64,000 nt of DNA from Mesorhizobium sp. 1M-11 (GTDB taxonomy: Bacteria > Pseudomonadota > Alphaproteobacteria > Rhizobiales > Rhizobiaceae): the NCBI RefSeq assembly GCF_001303895.1, contig NZ_LJSD01000051.1:372001-436000 (forward strand), given 5' to 3'. Below, piece after piece: positions 33,338-42,101 of this stretch; within the stretch, counting starts at the first letter, position 1, and each line of letters opens with the position of its first letter. The translations under genes and the position numbers were made by a program. The notes beneath the pieces were generated by a model. It had not been told where the DNA came from. It did no database searches and saw nothing but the letters and a program-made list of their open reading frames with translations.

Positions 33338-33379
33338 CACAAATCGAACTGGGAACGGTCATTCTGCCGCCGCCATTCG

Positions 33380-34213
33380 ATGTTTGCATCGGCCGCAGCG
33401 TGGTCAGGAAATCAGCCCGTGAAGAATGATCAAGTTCGCGGATATGTTCCTGCTCACGCTGCCGCAATTGCCGAGCAACTTCTTGGCATGCTCGATCGAA
33501 CCAGCCTTGGCGGCGTGAGCGGCCTCTACCTAATGGGCTCGATAGCGCTGGACGATTATCGCCCTGGACACAGCGACGTCGATTTCCTGGCGGTCATTGA
33601 ACCGACCTTCGATGTATCCGTGCTGGTTGATGTGCATTCGAAACTGGCCGAAATCTGCCAATCACATTGTGACGGGATCTACCTGAAACGCCATGAATTG
33701 TCGGTCGCGCCCGGCGAAACGGGTCCCTCGGCCCGAGAGGGCAGGGTGACGTTACAATCCTGCGACGAGCGCCATCCGGTTACCTGGCTGACGCTTCTGC
33801 GTCACGGCAAGGTATTGCGCGGCCCTGTCCCCGATCGAACCTGGATTGCCTCCGATATCAATGCGGCCATCGCGTATAGTCGGCAAAATGCACGATCCTA
33901 TTGGAGACCTTGGCTCGATGGTTATCGACAATCCCCAGGAGTGGCAGCCGGATACATCTTCAACGATGCCGAGGTCGAGTGGGGCGCGTTGGGTATCGCG
34001 CGTCTCCACGCATTGATCGCCACCGGCCGGATTGAGTCAAAAACAGGCGCTGGGCTGCACGCGCTCACGGCATTTCCCCCTCATTCCCAGCTAATTCGTG
34101 AAGCGCTTCGTATTCGGAATGGATGGAGATCTTCTCTATACGCGTCGGAGATCAGCCGATCGAATGACTTTGTTCGCTTTCTGGACGACGCCATTGCAGC
34201 CGTGACCGCCTAG
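33380..34213 (+). CDS. nucleotidyltransferase domain protein (AadA-like)
   Basis: A 277-residue protein with a Pol-beta type nucleotidyltransferase core: YLMGSIALDDYRPGHSDVDFLAV shows the GS motif and the D-x-D metal site. A helical C-terminal domain (about residues 180-270) resembles the DUF4111 part of aminoglycoside adenylyltransferases. It may transfer AMP to an aminoglycoside or a cell product; resistance is not implied. Start is uncertain: ATG at 33380 has no ribosome site, while GTG at 33419 follows AGGAAAT. Codon use is less GC-biased than in neighbours, hinting at transfer. Ends overlap with the convergent citrate synthase-like gene. Confidence 0.75.
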   Translation: MFASAAAWSGNQPVKNDQVRGYVPAHAAAIAEQLLGMLDRTSLGGVSGLYLMGSIALDDYRPGHSDVDFLAVIEPTFDVSVLVDVHSKLAEICQSHCDGIYLKRHELSVAPGETGPSAREGRVTLQSCDERHPVTWLTLLRHGKVLRGPVPDRTWIASDINAAIAYSRQNARSYWRPWLDGYRQSPGVAAGYIFNDAEVEWGALGIARLHALIATGRIESKTGAGLHALTAFPPHSQLIREALRIRNGWRSSLYASEISRSNDFVRFLDDAIAAVTA

Positions 34214-35352
34214 TTATCATCGGTCGGCAGCGGCCCTTCGTAGCGGGCGCGCGGGCGGATCAGCTTGCCCGACAAGACCTGCTCGATGGCGTGCGCTGTC
34301 CAGCCGACGCTGCGGCCCAGCGCGAACAGTCGGATGGGCGCATCGGCCGGCAAGCGGTAGGACCGGGTCAGCGCCACCAGCGCGAAGTCGACCGTCGGTT
34401 CGGCGCCGGTGGCATCGAACGCCGCCTGGCGCAACTCGCGGATGTCGTCGTCCAGCTTCATGTCCGCCAGCAACGCTGCCCCCCGCGGATCGCCGCCGGG
34501 ATAGAGCGGATGGCCGAAGCCGGGCAATGGCCGGTCATGATCGATCCAGCGCGCCATTGCGGCGCGTACGCCGATCCGAACGGCGTCGTCCACCAGCATG
34601 GCGACGGCGTCGGCGGCCGTGCCGTGGCGCGGACCATAGAGCGTCGACAAGCCCGCCAGCAGGCAGGCGACGAGCGGCGCGCCGGTGGAGGCCGCCACGC
34701 GCGCGGCGAAGGCCGAGGCATTGAGCTCGTGGTCGGCCACCAGAACCATGACGCGGCGCAACACCTCCGCAGCCCGGTCGACCCGCCACCCTTTCGCCAG
34801 CCGCAGATGCACGGGTTCCACACCGGGTGCTGCCCCCAGCGCACCGGCAAGAGCCGCGATGGCCGGCATCGCATCCGCCTGCAGCACGGACGCGTTGCGC
34901 CCCAGCGAAGGTTGCCCCCTTGCCGCCAGACTGGCAAGGACCGAAAACGCCTGTGCGATGCCTGTCTCTGCCGGCACACCCGATGTTGCAAAGCGCGGAG
35001 AAACAGCACTGGCCCACAACAGCCGCGCCGTGTCCTCCAGGGTGGCGGTTTGTGAAAAGGCCACCGCATCCTCGCCGCGATAGATCAGCCTGCCATGGAT
35101 GACGGTGGACAGTTCGGTGGCGAACACCGGCTCGCCCCACGAAACGGCGCTTTCGGCAATCGCAGCGACGCGGCGGCCACGCGCCCGGCGCGTGGTGAGC
35201 GCTTCGATATCCTCCAACCGGTAGAGACTGCGGCGTGGGTCGGCAGGGTCCGGCTGCATGCCGATCTGGCCGCGGCTGACATAGGCGTAAAGCGTCTGTG
35301 CACGCACGCCCAGCCTGTCCAGCGCTTCGTCCCGTGTCAGCCAGGAGCTCAT
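34210..35352 (-). CDS. citrate synthase-like protein with N-terminal helix-turn-helix domain
   Basis: A 380-residue fusion. Residues 1-60 are an excisionase/MerR-like DNA-binding domain (WLTRDEALDRLGVRAQTLYA, then YRLEDIEALTTRRARGRR). The rest is a citrate synthase fold: GPRHGTAADA (first catalytic His), GFGHPLYPGGDPR (second His) and TVDFALVALTRSYRLP (catalytic Asp). All three catalytic positions look occupied, so it may be enzyme, regulator or both. The ATG at 35352 was chosen because the HTH domain starts there; the frame extends 14 codons upstream. It is divergent from a second citrate synthase gene, across 87 bases with repeated ATTGAT boxes. Confidence 0.85.
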   Translation of the reverse strand: MSSWLTRDEALDRLGVRAQTLYAYVSRGQIGMQPDPADPRRSLYRLEDIEALTTRRARGRRVAAIAESAVSWGEPVFATELSTVIHGRLIYRGEDAVAFSQTATLEDTARLLWASAVSPRFATSGVPAETGIAQAFSVLASLAARGQPSLGRNASVLQADAMPAIAALAGALGAAPGVEPVHLRLAKGWRVDRAAEVLRRVMVLVADHELNASAFAARVAASTGAPLVACLLAGLSTLYGPRHGTAADAVAMLVDDAVRIGVRAAMARWIDHDRPLPGFGHPLYPGGDPRGAALLADMKLDDDIRELRQAAFDATGAEPTVDFALVALTRSYRLPADAPIRLFALGRSVGWTAHAIEQVLSGKLIRPRARYEGPLPTDDN

Positions 35353-35398
35353 ATCAACTCGTATATTGATTCTATTGATCAAGATTGATGGCAATCAA
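35353..35398. promoter_or_regulatory. clustered ATTGAT boxes between divergent citrate synthase genes
   Basis: Three direct ATTGAT copies at 35365, 35374 and 35384 (9-10 bases apart) flanked by inverted ATCAA copies at 35353-35357 and 35394-35398, with the palindrome TTGATCAA at 35375-35382. The cluster sits in an 87-base divergent promoter region and is a good candidate operator for the HTH-citrate synthase protein; binding is inference. Confidence 0.5.
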
Positions 35399-35439
35399 CA
35401 ACAGCATTATCTCGGATCGAAAATTGGTCAAGGAGCAAG

Positions 35440-36531
35440 ATGATGACGAGCGGACTGGATGATGTGGTTGCCGCCGAAACCGTGCTTTCGGAAGTGGACG
35501 GTTTCGGCGGGCACCTGACGATCCGAGGCCATGCTTTGCGTGACCTTGCCGGACGACGCGATTTCGCCGGCGTCACACATCTGCTTTTCGACGGTTTCTT
35601 TGCCGACCTGCCGGATGAGAAGGAGCTGACGGCAAGGCTCGGTCAAGCACGGGTCGAGGTGTTCGAAAGGATGCAGGCGCTGCTGCCGACGTTGGCCGGG
35701 CTCTCCGTCTATGACGGCATGCGCGCCGGTACGGCGCTGATGCCCGACGGCGACACGCTCGACGATGGGCTGCGTCTGATTGCGGCGCCCGCGGTGCTGA
35801 CGCCTGCCCTCATACGCATGCGCAAAGGCCTCGAGGCCATTGCTCCGGTTGCCAAGGCCGGCCATGCCGCCGACATGCTCACCATGCTCACCGGCACGGA
35901 TGCCAGCCGGGACCTGGCTGCCGCGCTCGACACCTATCTCGTCACCGTCTGCGACCACGGCCTCAACGCCTCGACCTTCGCCGCACGCGTGGTCGCCTCG
36001 ACCCAGGCCGGCCTCACCTCGGCGGCACTTGCCGGCCTCGGGGCCCTGAAGGGCCCGCTGCATGGCGGCGCACCCGGCCCGGTGATCGCCATGCTCGATG
36101 CCATCGCCGCGACCGGCGACGCAACCGGCTGGCTCAGCAAGGAACTGGCCGAAGGCCGCCGCATCATGGGCTTCGGCCACCGCATCTACCGCGTGCGCGA
36201 CCCACGCGCCGATGTGCTGAAGGCCGTTGTCCGCCGCATCGGCCCCGATGGCGCGGCTGGCCGCCGGCTGGCTTTCGCTGAGACGGTGGAACAGGCCGCG
36301 CTTGAAATCTTGAAGGGGGCCAAGCCCGGCCGCGTACTGCAGACCAATGTCGAGTTCTACACGGCACTTCTGCTGGAAGCGGCAGGCTTCCCCGAAGAAG
36401 CCTTCACCTGCGTCTTCGCGGCAGGACGCATGGCCGGATGGATCGCGCATGCCCGCGAGCAGCAGGCGACGGGCCGGCTGATGCGGCCGCAATCGCGTTA
36501 CATCGGGCCTGTGCCGGACCTGGTTGCCTAG
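35440..36531 (+). CDS. citrate synthase (citrate/methylcitrate synthase family)
   Basis: A 363-residue citrate synthase family enzyme, condensing acetyl-CoA (or a related acyl-CoA) with oxaloacetate (or analogue). Motifs: LKGPLHGGAPG (first His), MGFGHRIYRVRDPRADV (second His and Arg), and NVEFYTALLLEAAG, where the third catalytic residue, normally Asp in NVDFY, reads Glu. The AAGGAGCAAG ribosome site precedes the ATG. Its partner is the HTH-fused paralogue on the other strand. The Asp-to-Glu change could alter rate or substrate, so the canonical TCA reaction should not be assumed. Confidence 0.87.
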   Translation: MMTSGLDDVVAAETVLSEVDGFGGHLTIRGHALRDLAGRRDFAGVTHLLFDGFFADLPDEKELTARLGQARVEVFERMQALLPTLAGLSVYDGMRAGTALMPDGDTLDDGLRLIAAPAVLTPALIRMRKGLEAIAPVAKAGHAADMLTMLTGTDASRDLAAALDTYLVTVCDHGLNASTFAARVVASTQAGLTSAALAGLGALKGPLHGGAPGPVIAMLDAIAATGDATGWLSKELAEGRRIMGFGHRIYRVRDPRADVLKAVVRRIGPDGAAGRRLAFAETVEQAALEILKGAKPGRVLQTNVEFYTALLLEAAGFPEEAFTCVFAAGRMAGWIAHAREQQATGRLMRPQSRYIGPVPDLVA

Positions 36532-36551
36532 AACAGGCTTGCCTCAGGCGC

Positions 36552-36839
36552 TCAGACCCCTTCGACGAGCACGATTTCGCCGTCGGCCACCTTCTGGCGG
36601 ATGGCAACGGCGCGCTGGTATTCGGGCGAATGGTAGCAGTCGCGCGCGGCCTGAAGACTCTCGAACTCGATGATGACGTTGCGGCCGCGGCCCGGCCCTT
36701 CTGCCTTCTCGTGTTCGCCGCCGCGGGCAAGGAACTTTGCGCCAAAGCGCTCGAAGGCAGGTTTCGCGGCTTCGACATAGGCTTTGTAGCCTTCCGCATC
36801 GCGCACATCGACACGGGCGATCCAATATGCCTTGGGCAT
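36552..36839 (-). CDS. DUF1330 domain protein
   Basis: A 95-residue protein of the DUF1330 dimeric alpha/beta-barrel (ferredoxin-like) family. The opening MPKAYWIARVDVRDAEGYKAY and the segment GRNVIIEFESLQAARDCYHS are typical. Biochemical role is not established; related folds include small oxygenases and stress-linked proteins. It converges with the citrate synthase gene (20 bases apart) and lies 61 bases behind pyrF, probably in the same transcript. Confidence 0.85.
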   Translation of the reverse strand: MPKAYWIARVDVRDAEGYKAYVEAAKPAFERFGAKFLARGGEHEKAEGPGRGRNVIIEFESLQAARDCYHSPEYQRAVAIRQKVADGEIVLVEGV

Positions 36840-36900
36840 GAGCAGTCTCCGTACTGGCGCCTCGTGCCAAGACGAGGCGCAGATTCAAAAGTGTTGCGGC

Positions 36901-37593
36901 TCAGGCCGCCGCCATCTCGTCCAGGATAGCCTGGGCGGCGGCGCGCCTGTCAACCGCGCCGACGATCGGCCGTGCGACGACGAGATGGCTCGAGCCATTG
37001 CGGATCGCGTCCGCCGGCGTGACGACACGCTTCTGGTCGCCGCGATCCGCACCGGCAGGGCGGATGCCGGGGGTCACCACCGCCATGTCGGGACCGACAA
37101 CCTTGCGCACGGCCGACGCTTCCTCGGCCGAGCAGACGATGCCGCCCATGCCCGCAGACAATGCCTGTTCGGCGCGCCGCAGCACCAGCGTGTGCGGATC
37201 GTACTCGTAGCCGGCATCGATGACATCCTGCTCGTCCATCGAGGTGAGCACAGTGACGGCGAGCAGGCAGAGATTGCTGCCCCTGGCCGCTTCCACCGCC
37301 GCGCGCATCGTCTTTGGATAGGCGTGCAGGGTGAGCATGGTCATGCCCATCTTGACGATGTTCTCGACGCCCTTGGCGACGGTGTTGTCGATGTCGAGCA
37401 GCTTCATGTCGAGGAAGATCTTCTTGCCGTCGGCGGCAAGGTCTCGCGCGAATTCCAGCCCGCCTGCAAAGGCAAGCTGATAGCCGACCTTGTAGAAGGA
37501 GACCGTATCACCAAGCTCCTTCACCGCCTTCTCGGCTTCAGCGACAGTTGGAATATCGAGGCCGACGATCAGTCTTTCGCGCATATCGTTCAT
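36901..37593 (-). CDS. pyrF: orotidine 5'-phosphate decarboxylase
   Basis: A 230-residue enzyme that decarboxylates OMP to UMP, the last step of pyrimidine synthesis. The catalytic D-x-K-x-x-D motif is in IFLDMKLLDIDNTVAKGVE, and the C-terminal phosphate site in GSSHLVVARPIVGA. The ATG at 37593 gives the usual N-terminus (ERLIVGLDIPTVAEAEKAV); an in-frame ATG at 37584 is also possible. It follows the FMN reductase by 15 bases and is followed by a DUF1330 gene in the same direction. Confidence 0.92.
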   Translation of the reverse strand: MNDMRERLIVGLDIPTVAEAEKAVKELGDTVSFYKVGYQLAFAGGLEFARDLAADGKKIFLDMKLLDIDNTVAKGVENIVKMGMTMLTLHAYPKTMRAAVEAARGSNLCLLAVTVLTSMDEQDVIDAGYEYDPHTLVLRRAEQALSAGMGGIVCSAEEASAVRKVVGPDMAVVTPGIRPAGADRGDQKRVVTPADAIRNGSSHLVVARPIVGAVDRRAAAQAILDEMAAA

Positions 37594-37607
37594 GTCTTCC
37601 AAATCCC

Positions 37608-38189
37608 TCACCTCGTTGACAGCATGCGGGCTCGTTCGATCAGCGCCTGCGCCACCAGATCCATCGCGTGACGAAGCCGTTCGTCGACAAAATTGCCGTC
37701 GGCGTCGAAAGCGCCGGCGCCGTTCGGCACCGAGCATTCCGGCGTGACGATGTCCATGTGGCAGCGCAGCAGGATGGCGCGCAGATGGTTGATGGCGCGT
37801 ACGCCTGCGAAATGGCCCTTCGACGACGAACACAGCGCGACCGCCTTGCCGGCCATCGGTTTCAATTGCCGGCCGCCGTCATGACGCACGATGCTCACCC
37901 AATCGATGGCATTCTTGAGCAGCGGCGAAACGGAGCCGTTGTATTCCGGCGTGACCAGCAGCAGTCCGTCATGGGCGCCGAGCAGGCGCGCCAGCTTCAT
38001 GACGTTTTCAGGGATGCCGGTTTCCTTCTCGACATCCTCGTCGAAGATCGGCATCGGGTAATCGGCGAGCGAAATGCGGGTCACATCCGCGCCCTGCATG
38101 GCCAGCGCCTTCTGCGCTGCATCGGCCGTCCTGCCGCTGAAGGCACCGCTGCGGATCGAACCCGCGAAGACGAGGATCTTGGGAATCAC
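37608..38189 (-). CDS. NADPH-dependent FMN reductase family protein
   Basis: A 193-residue flavoprotein. The FMN phosphate loop GSIRSGAFSGRTADAA and the isoalloxazine loop PEYNGSVSPLLKNAIDW mark the flavodoxin-like NAD(P)H:FMN reductase/ChrR family. It could reduce quinones, azo compounds or metals; the true substrate is not evident. It uses a GTG start (38189) and precedes pyrF by 15 bases, forming a small operon. Confidence 0.87.
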   Translation of the reverse strand: MIPKILVFAGSIRSGAFSGRTADAAQKALAMQGADVTRISLADYPMPIFDEDVEKETGIPENVMKLARLLGAHDGLLLVTPEYNGSVSPLLKNAIDWVSIVRHDGGRQLKPMAGKAVALCSSSKGHFAGVRAINHLRAILLRCHMDIVTPECSVPNGAGAFDADGNFVDERLRHAMDLVAQALIERARMLSTR

Positions 38190-38272
38190 GGCACAGCGCT
38201 CCTTTGCCGTCCGGCAGCTATAGGCGATGACGCAGCTGAATCAAGTGCAAAGCTCGGAAGGTTTGAAAACCT

Positions 38273-39151
38273 TCAAGCTCTTCGCGTCGATGTTGCCGGC
38301 CGTGTCAGAAAAACGCCGATGATGCAGATGACGAAGCCGATCACCGCCCCGGCGGTGATCGCTTCGGAGAACATCAGCCAGCCCCAGATCATGGTGACGG
38401 GAGGGGTCAGGTAGATCAGGCTTCCAACGCGGGTTGCCGTGCTTCTTCGGAGGCAGAGCCAGTACAAACCGTAGCCGCCGAGCGTGGAGAAGAAGATGAA
38501 CCATGCCACGGCTGCGAGGAAGCGTGGATCGGGTATCGGCGCTATTTCACCCTCCAGAAGCGCCAGCGGGGCAAACAGGACTGCAGCGACAAGACTTTGT
38601 ATGGCCAGCGACGGCAACAGAGGGGTGTTGTCCGACACGCCCTTGGCGATGATTGTCGCGATGACCAGGCTAAGCGTCGACGCCCCCGCCAAGGCATAGG
38701 CCAGAAAGGATGCTCCGCCAAGCGAACCACCGACAGCAAGCGAGACGCCCGCGAGGCCGAGGGTCAATCCTGCCCATTGGAGGCGGTTCACCGGCTCATG
38801 CAGGACAGAACCGGCGAGAGCGGCCGTCGCGATGGGCTGCAGAGCGGAGACCAGCGCGGCCGTGCCGACGGGAACGCCAAGATCGATCGCCTTCACCCCC
38901 AGCGCCAGATACCCGAACATCGCGAAGGCCCCCAGCATCGATTGGAGGATCAACGATTTGGCCGTCAGGCCCTGCCGCACCGCGCGGAACAAGAACGGCA
39001 GCAGGATGAGCGAGACGAGGACAAAACGCCAGAACAGCACGAGGAATACGGACCCGACATCAGCAGCCAGCCGCGCGCCGATGAACCCGGAACTCCAGGC
39101 AACGATCAGGCCGGCTTCCAGTGCTCCAAGGGAAAGCGCGCTCGCTTTCAT
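38273..39151 (-). CDS. EamA/DMT family transporter
   Basis: A 292-residue membrane protein with ten helices in two EamA repeats (first ending near LQPIATAALAGSVLHEPVN, second with VTMIWGWLMFSEAITAGAVIG). It is a drug/metabolite transporter superfamily exporter. Its start overlaps the stop of the TetR gene by four bases (ATGA), so it is co-transcribed with and probably controlled by that regulator. Confidence 0.88.
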   Translation of the reverse strand: MKASALSLGALEAGLIVAWSSGFIGARLAADVGSVFLVLFWRFVLVSLILLPFLFRAVRQGLTAKSLILQSMLGAFAMFGYLALGVKAIDLGVPVGTAALVSALQPIATAALAGSVLHEPVNRLQWAGLTLGLAGVSLAVGGSLGGASFLAYALAGASTLSLVIATIIAKGVSDNTPLLPSLAIQSLVAAVLFAPLALLEGEIAPIPDPRFLAAVAWFIFFSTLGGYGLYWLCLRRSTATRVGSLIYLTPPVTMIWGWLMFSEAITAGAVIGFVICIIGVFLTRPATSTRRA

Positions 39152-39714
39152 CCTGATTCCGGCTTTGCGCTTCCGAGAATGCGTGCGGCCGCGTTCCTGG
39201 CCGTCGTGACCGCGGCGCCGTCGCCAAGGGTGAACGCCGCCGCGACCGCACCCTCCAGGAGAACGAAGATCGTGGAGCCGAGTTGCTCCGCCTGACCTTT
39301 CGACCAGCCGCCTTGCAGCAGTCGCTGCTCGATCACGGCAAGATATTCCCGTTTGTGACTTCGTGCCGCGTTCTGAATGCTGTCGTCAGCCGGATAGTCG
39401 GCTGCCGCCCGCAGAAAGAAGCAACCATTTCCGCCCTGTTGCGTGCTCCACGCTTCCAGGACGTCGAACAGTTCAAGGACACAATCTGCGCCCTTTCCAG
39501 CTTCGCCCGCTCCTTCCAGCGCATGAAGGAAGTCGCCATGTCGCCGCTGCAACGCAGCGGTGATCACCTCGGATCGGGTTTTGAAATGCCGATAGAGCGT
39601 TCCCAGCGCGACATTGGCCTCGCCCACGACACGATCGATGCCAACTTCCGCGAAACCGTCCCGATAGAAGGCGCGATTTGCCGCGTCGATGATGTCTTCA
39701 CGCTTCGTACCCAT
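39148..39714 (-). CDS. TetR family transcriptional regulator
   Basis: A 188-residue repressor with a TetR helix-turn-helix: REDIIDAANRAFYRDGFAEV, VGEANVALGTLYRHFKTRSE. The C-terminal ligand domain is helical and variable. I use the ATG at 39714 because an upstream ATG (39750) would put the perfect palindromic operator inside the coding region. It precedes and overlaps the EamA exporter gene, a self-regulated efflux pair. Confidence 0.85.
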   Translation of the reverse strand: MGTKREDIIDAANRAFYRDGFAEVGIDRVVGEANVALGTLYRHFKTRSEVITAALQRRHGDFLHALEGAGEAGKGADCVLELFDVLEAWSTQQGGNGCFFLRAAADYPADDSIQNAARSHKREYLAVIEQRLLQGGWSKGQAEQLGSTIFVLLEGAVAAAFTLGDGAAVTTARNAAARILGSAKPESG

Positions 39715-39724
39715 GCCAGAAAAG

Positions 39725-39740
39725 TAGAACGATCGTTCTA
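39725..39740. promoter_or_regulatory. TetR operator (perfect 16-bp palindrome)
   Basis: TAGAACGATCGTTCTA is a perfect palindrome 11 bases upstream of the TetR start codon, where an autoregulatory operator would be expected. Related sites stand before a second TetR gene at 56240-56300. Confidence 0.8.
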
Positions 39741-39959
39741 TCCGAGTCAAGCTTGCTCATGAGCACGCTGGCTCACCCACGTCCTCCGCAAGGCAATGTC
39801 GGCTATCCGGGAAGCTGCGGGACAAGTTCTACGGATTGGGGGCAAAGCACGGATCAGGGCAGCGTCTCGAACGCCGCACGCCGAGACGGCGAAAATGCCT
39901 CACGCTGCGTCAGCAACGCCGCTCTTCTGTCTGATGGAGGAGATAAGGCGCTGAGTGCC

Positions 39960-40568
39960 TCAGTTCCGCGCCGGCCGCCGGTAAATCCACAGCCGCGTCG
40001 GCGGGATGTTGCGCAGCACGAACTGGAAATGCTCCACCGTATAGCTACCGCGCCCAGGCGGGATGGGCGACATCGGTCCGTAGGTCAATTGCACGACGGG
40101 ACGGCCGGCCGGAATACGGTCGAGCAGGCTTTCGAGATAGCTGATGCGCTGAGCGACCGGGAAATTGAGCAGCGGAACGCCCGTCACCACCGAATCGAAC
40201 GTCAGGCCACTGTGCTCGCCAAGCGCTTCGGTGAGATTGAAGGCATCGCCTTCGATAACATTGACGCCAGGATAGAGGCGGCGCAGATGCTGCACGAAAT
40301 CGGCGGAATATTCGACCGCATAAAGGTTCTCAGGCTTCACGCCGCGCTCCAGTATAGCGCGGGTGATGACGCCGGTACCCGGGCCGACTTCGAGCACGGG
40401 CAGACCGGAGTCGAGATTGATGACCGAAGCCATCTTGCGTGCAGTGATCGAACTGGTCGGCACGATGGAGCCGACAGCCTTCGGCTTGTCGATCCATCCC
40501 TTGAAGAACTTCAGCTCGTCGTCGAATTTCTCCGCGAGCGACTTCCTCAGTCCCGGACCACGTCCCAT
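39960..40568 (-). CDS. pmtA: phosphatidylethanolamine N-methyltransferase
   Basis: A 202-residue soluble SAM-dependent methyltransferase matching the rhizobial PmtA family that converts phosphatidylethanolamine to phosphatidylcholine by three methylations. Features are the N-terminal FFKGWIDKPKAVGSIVPTSS, the SAM loop PVLEVGPGTGVITRAILERG, the acidic strand AVEYSADF, and GDAFNLTEALG and FPVAQRISYLESLL. The ATG at 40568 matches family N-termini; the frame is open 11 codons upstream. It acts at the membrane surface. It stands alone here, upstream of nothing in the same direction until TetR. Confidence 0.85.
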   Translation of the reverse strand: MGRGPGLRKSLAEKFDDELKFFKGWIDKPKAVGSIVPTSSITARKMASVINLDSGLPVLEVGPGTGVITRAILERGVKPENLYAVEYSADFVQHLRRLYPGVNVIEGDAFNLTEALGEHSGLTFDSVVTGVPLLNFPVAQRISYLESLLDRIPAGRPVVQLTYGPMSPIPPGRGSYTVEHFQFVLRNIPPTRLWIYRRPARN

Positions 40569-40749
40569 CAAGCTCTCCTGACCGGCTCCCCCCGGACCCA
40601 CTGCGTACGCTACTTACCAGTTACGTAGGGGTAGGCAAGGCAAACGTCCACCAATGTCGTGGACAAGATAGATTTTGTCGCCACCGAGGAGTGGCGTGCG
40701 CGCCCCTGCAAGTCGTGCTTCAGCTTCTTGTTCATCGCATGATCTTTGT

Positions 40750-40772
40750 CCGAAAAGTCTGCAACTTTTCGG
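40750..40772. repeat. short palindrome downstream of dnaJ
   Basis: CCGAAAAGT and ACTTTTCGG form a 9-bp stem with a 5-base loop, flanked by GATCTTTG and ATCATGC. This resembles the frequent palindrome of Mesorhizobium genomes that pairs CCGAAAA with TTTTCGG beside ATCATGC. It lies 10 bases after the dnaJ stop and may help end the dnaKJ transcript. Confidence 0.55.
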
Positions 40773-40781
40773 AATCATGCT

Positions 40782-41912
40782 TCAGCGTTCGCCGAACGAC
40801 TCGAAAAAGTCCTTCATGCGCGAGAAGAAGCCGCTCGACTGCGGGCTGTTTTCCTTCGACGAAAGCTGTTCGAACTCTTCCAGAAGCTCGCGCTGGCGCC
40901 GCGTCAGGTTCTGCGGCGTCTCGACCGCGGTCTGGATGTAGAGATCGCCGATCTGCGGCTGGCGCAGCACCGGCATGCCCTTGCCCTTCATGCGGAATTG
41001 CCGGCCGTTCTGCGTGCCTTCCGGCACCTTCACGCGGGTCTGGCTGCCATCCAGCGTCGTCACCTCGAAGGAACCACCGAGAGCGGCTGTCGTCATCGAG
41101 ATCGGCACCTTGCAATAAAGGTCGGCGCCGTCACGCTGGAAGAATTCGTGCGGCTTGATGGCCAGGAAGATGTAGAGATCGCCCGATGGGCCGCCGCGCA
41201 GCCCGGCCTCGCCCTCGCCGGCCAGGCGGATGCGGGTGCCGTCCTCGATGCCGGCAGGAATGTTGACGGAGAGCGAACGCTCCTCGGTGACACGGCCCTG
41301 GCCGGCGCATTTCGGGCACGGATCCTTGATCGTCTGGCCGCGGCCCTGGCACTGCGGACAGGTGCGCTCTATCGAGAAGAAGCCCTGGCTGGCCCGAACC
41401 TTGCCGTGACCATGGCACATCGAGCAGGTGACCGGTTGCGTGCCTGATTTGGCGCCGGAACCCGAGCATTCGTCGCAGGAAAGCGATGCCGGCACGTGGA
41501 TTTGGGCGGTCTTGCCGGCATAGGCCTCCTCGAGGCTGATTTCCATGTTGTAGCGCAGGTCGGCGCCGCGTTCGCGCCCGCCGGAGCTGCGGCGGCGTCC
41601 GCCGCCCATCATCTCGCCGAAGATGTCCTCGAAGATGTCGGCAAAGCCGCCCGCCGCGAAACCGGCACCGCCGCCATTCATGCCGCCATTCTCGAAGGCG
41701 GCGTGGCCGAAGCGATCATAGGCCGCGCGCTTCTGCGGGTCCTTCAGCGTCTCGTAGGCTTCGTTGATTTCCTTGAACTTGTGCTCGCAAGAGGCGTCGC
41801 CGGGATTGCGGTCGGGATGGAACTGCATGGCCAGCTTGCGGAAGGCGCTTTTGAGCTCCTTCTCGTCGGCGCCCTTTTGCACGCCGAGCGTTTCGTAGAA
41901 ATCAGCTTTCAT
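40782..41912 (-). CDS. dnaJ: chaperone DnaJ
   Basis: A 376-residue type I J-protein that recruits substrates to DnaK and stimulates its ATPase. The J domain (residues 1-70) has the HPD motif in LAMQFHPDRNPGD. A Gly/Phe-rich segment follows (NGGMNGGGAGFAAGGF). The zinc region has four C-x2-C-x-G-x-G repeats (CDECSGSG, CSMCHGHG, CPQCQGRG, CPKCAGQG), then the C-terminal substrate domains. It lies downstream of dnaK in the same direction, separated by 242 bases with a terminator, which suggests own expression in addition to read-through. Confidence 0.97.
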   Translation of the reverse strand: MKADFYETLGVQKGADEKELKSAFRKLAMQFHPDRNPGDASCEHKFKEINEAYETLKDPQKRAAYDRFGHAAFENGGMNGGGAGFAAGGFADIFEDIFGEMMGGGRRRSSGGRERGADLRYNMEISLEEAYAGKTAQIHVPASLSCDECSGSGAKSGTQPVTCSMCHGHGKVRASQGFFSIERTCPQCQGRGQTIKDPCPKCAGQGRVTEERSLSVNIPAGIEDGTRIRLAGEGEAGLRGGPSGDLYIFLAIKPHEFFQRDGADLYCKVPISMTTAALGGSFEVTTLDGSQTRVKVPEGTQNGRQFRMKGKGMPVLRQPQIGDLYIQTAVETPQNLTRRQRELLEEFEQLSSKENSPQSSGFFSRMKDFFESFGER

Positions 41913-42101
41913 CGAGAGCCTGTTCCAATCCCGCCGACCGAAGGCTCAAGCAACGGCCAACGTCTGAAGCGCATTGTTTCGACCAGTCGTCCAAAAAGAC
42001 TGGTCTCCGATTTAGTAACGATGCCGCGTCAATGCCAGTACCTGGGCCAGTACAGAGGCCAGTCCCAGCAAGAAACACTGCATTTTCCTGTGCATGGTTG
42101 C

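Noticed and set aside
33380..34213. Annotation as a true aminoglycoside resistance gene
   Set aside because: Only the nucleotidyltransferase core and a helical C-terminal domain can be seen; this does not establish antibiotic specificity.
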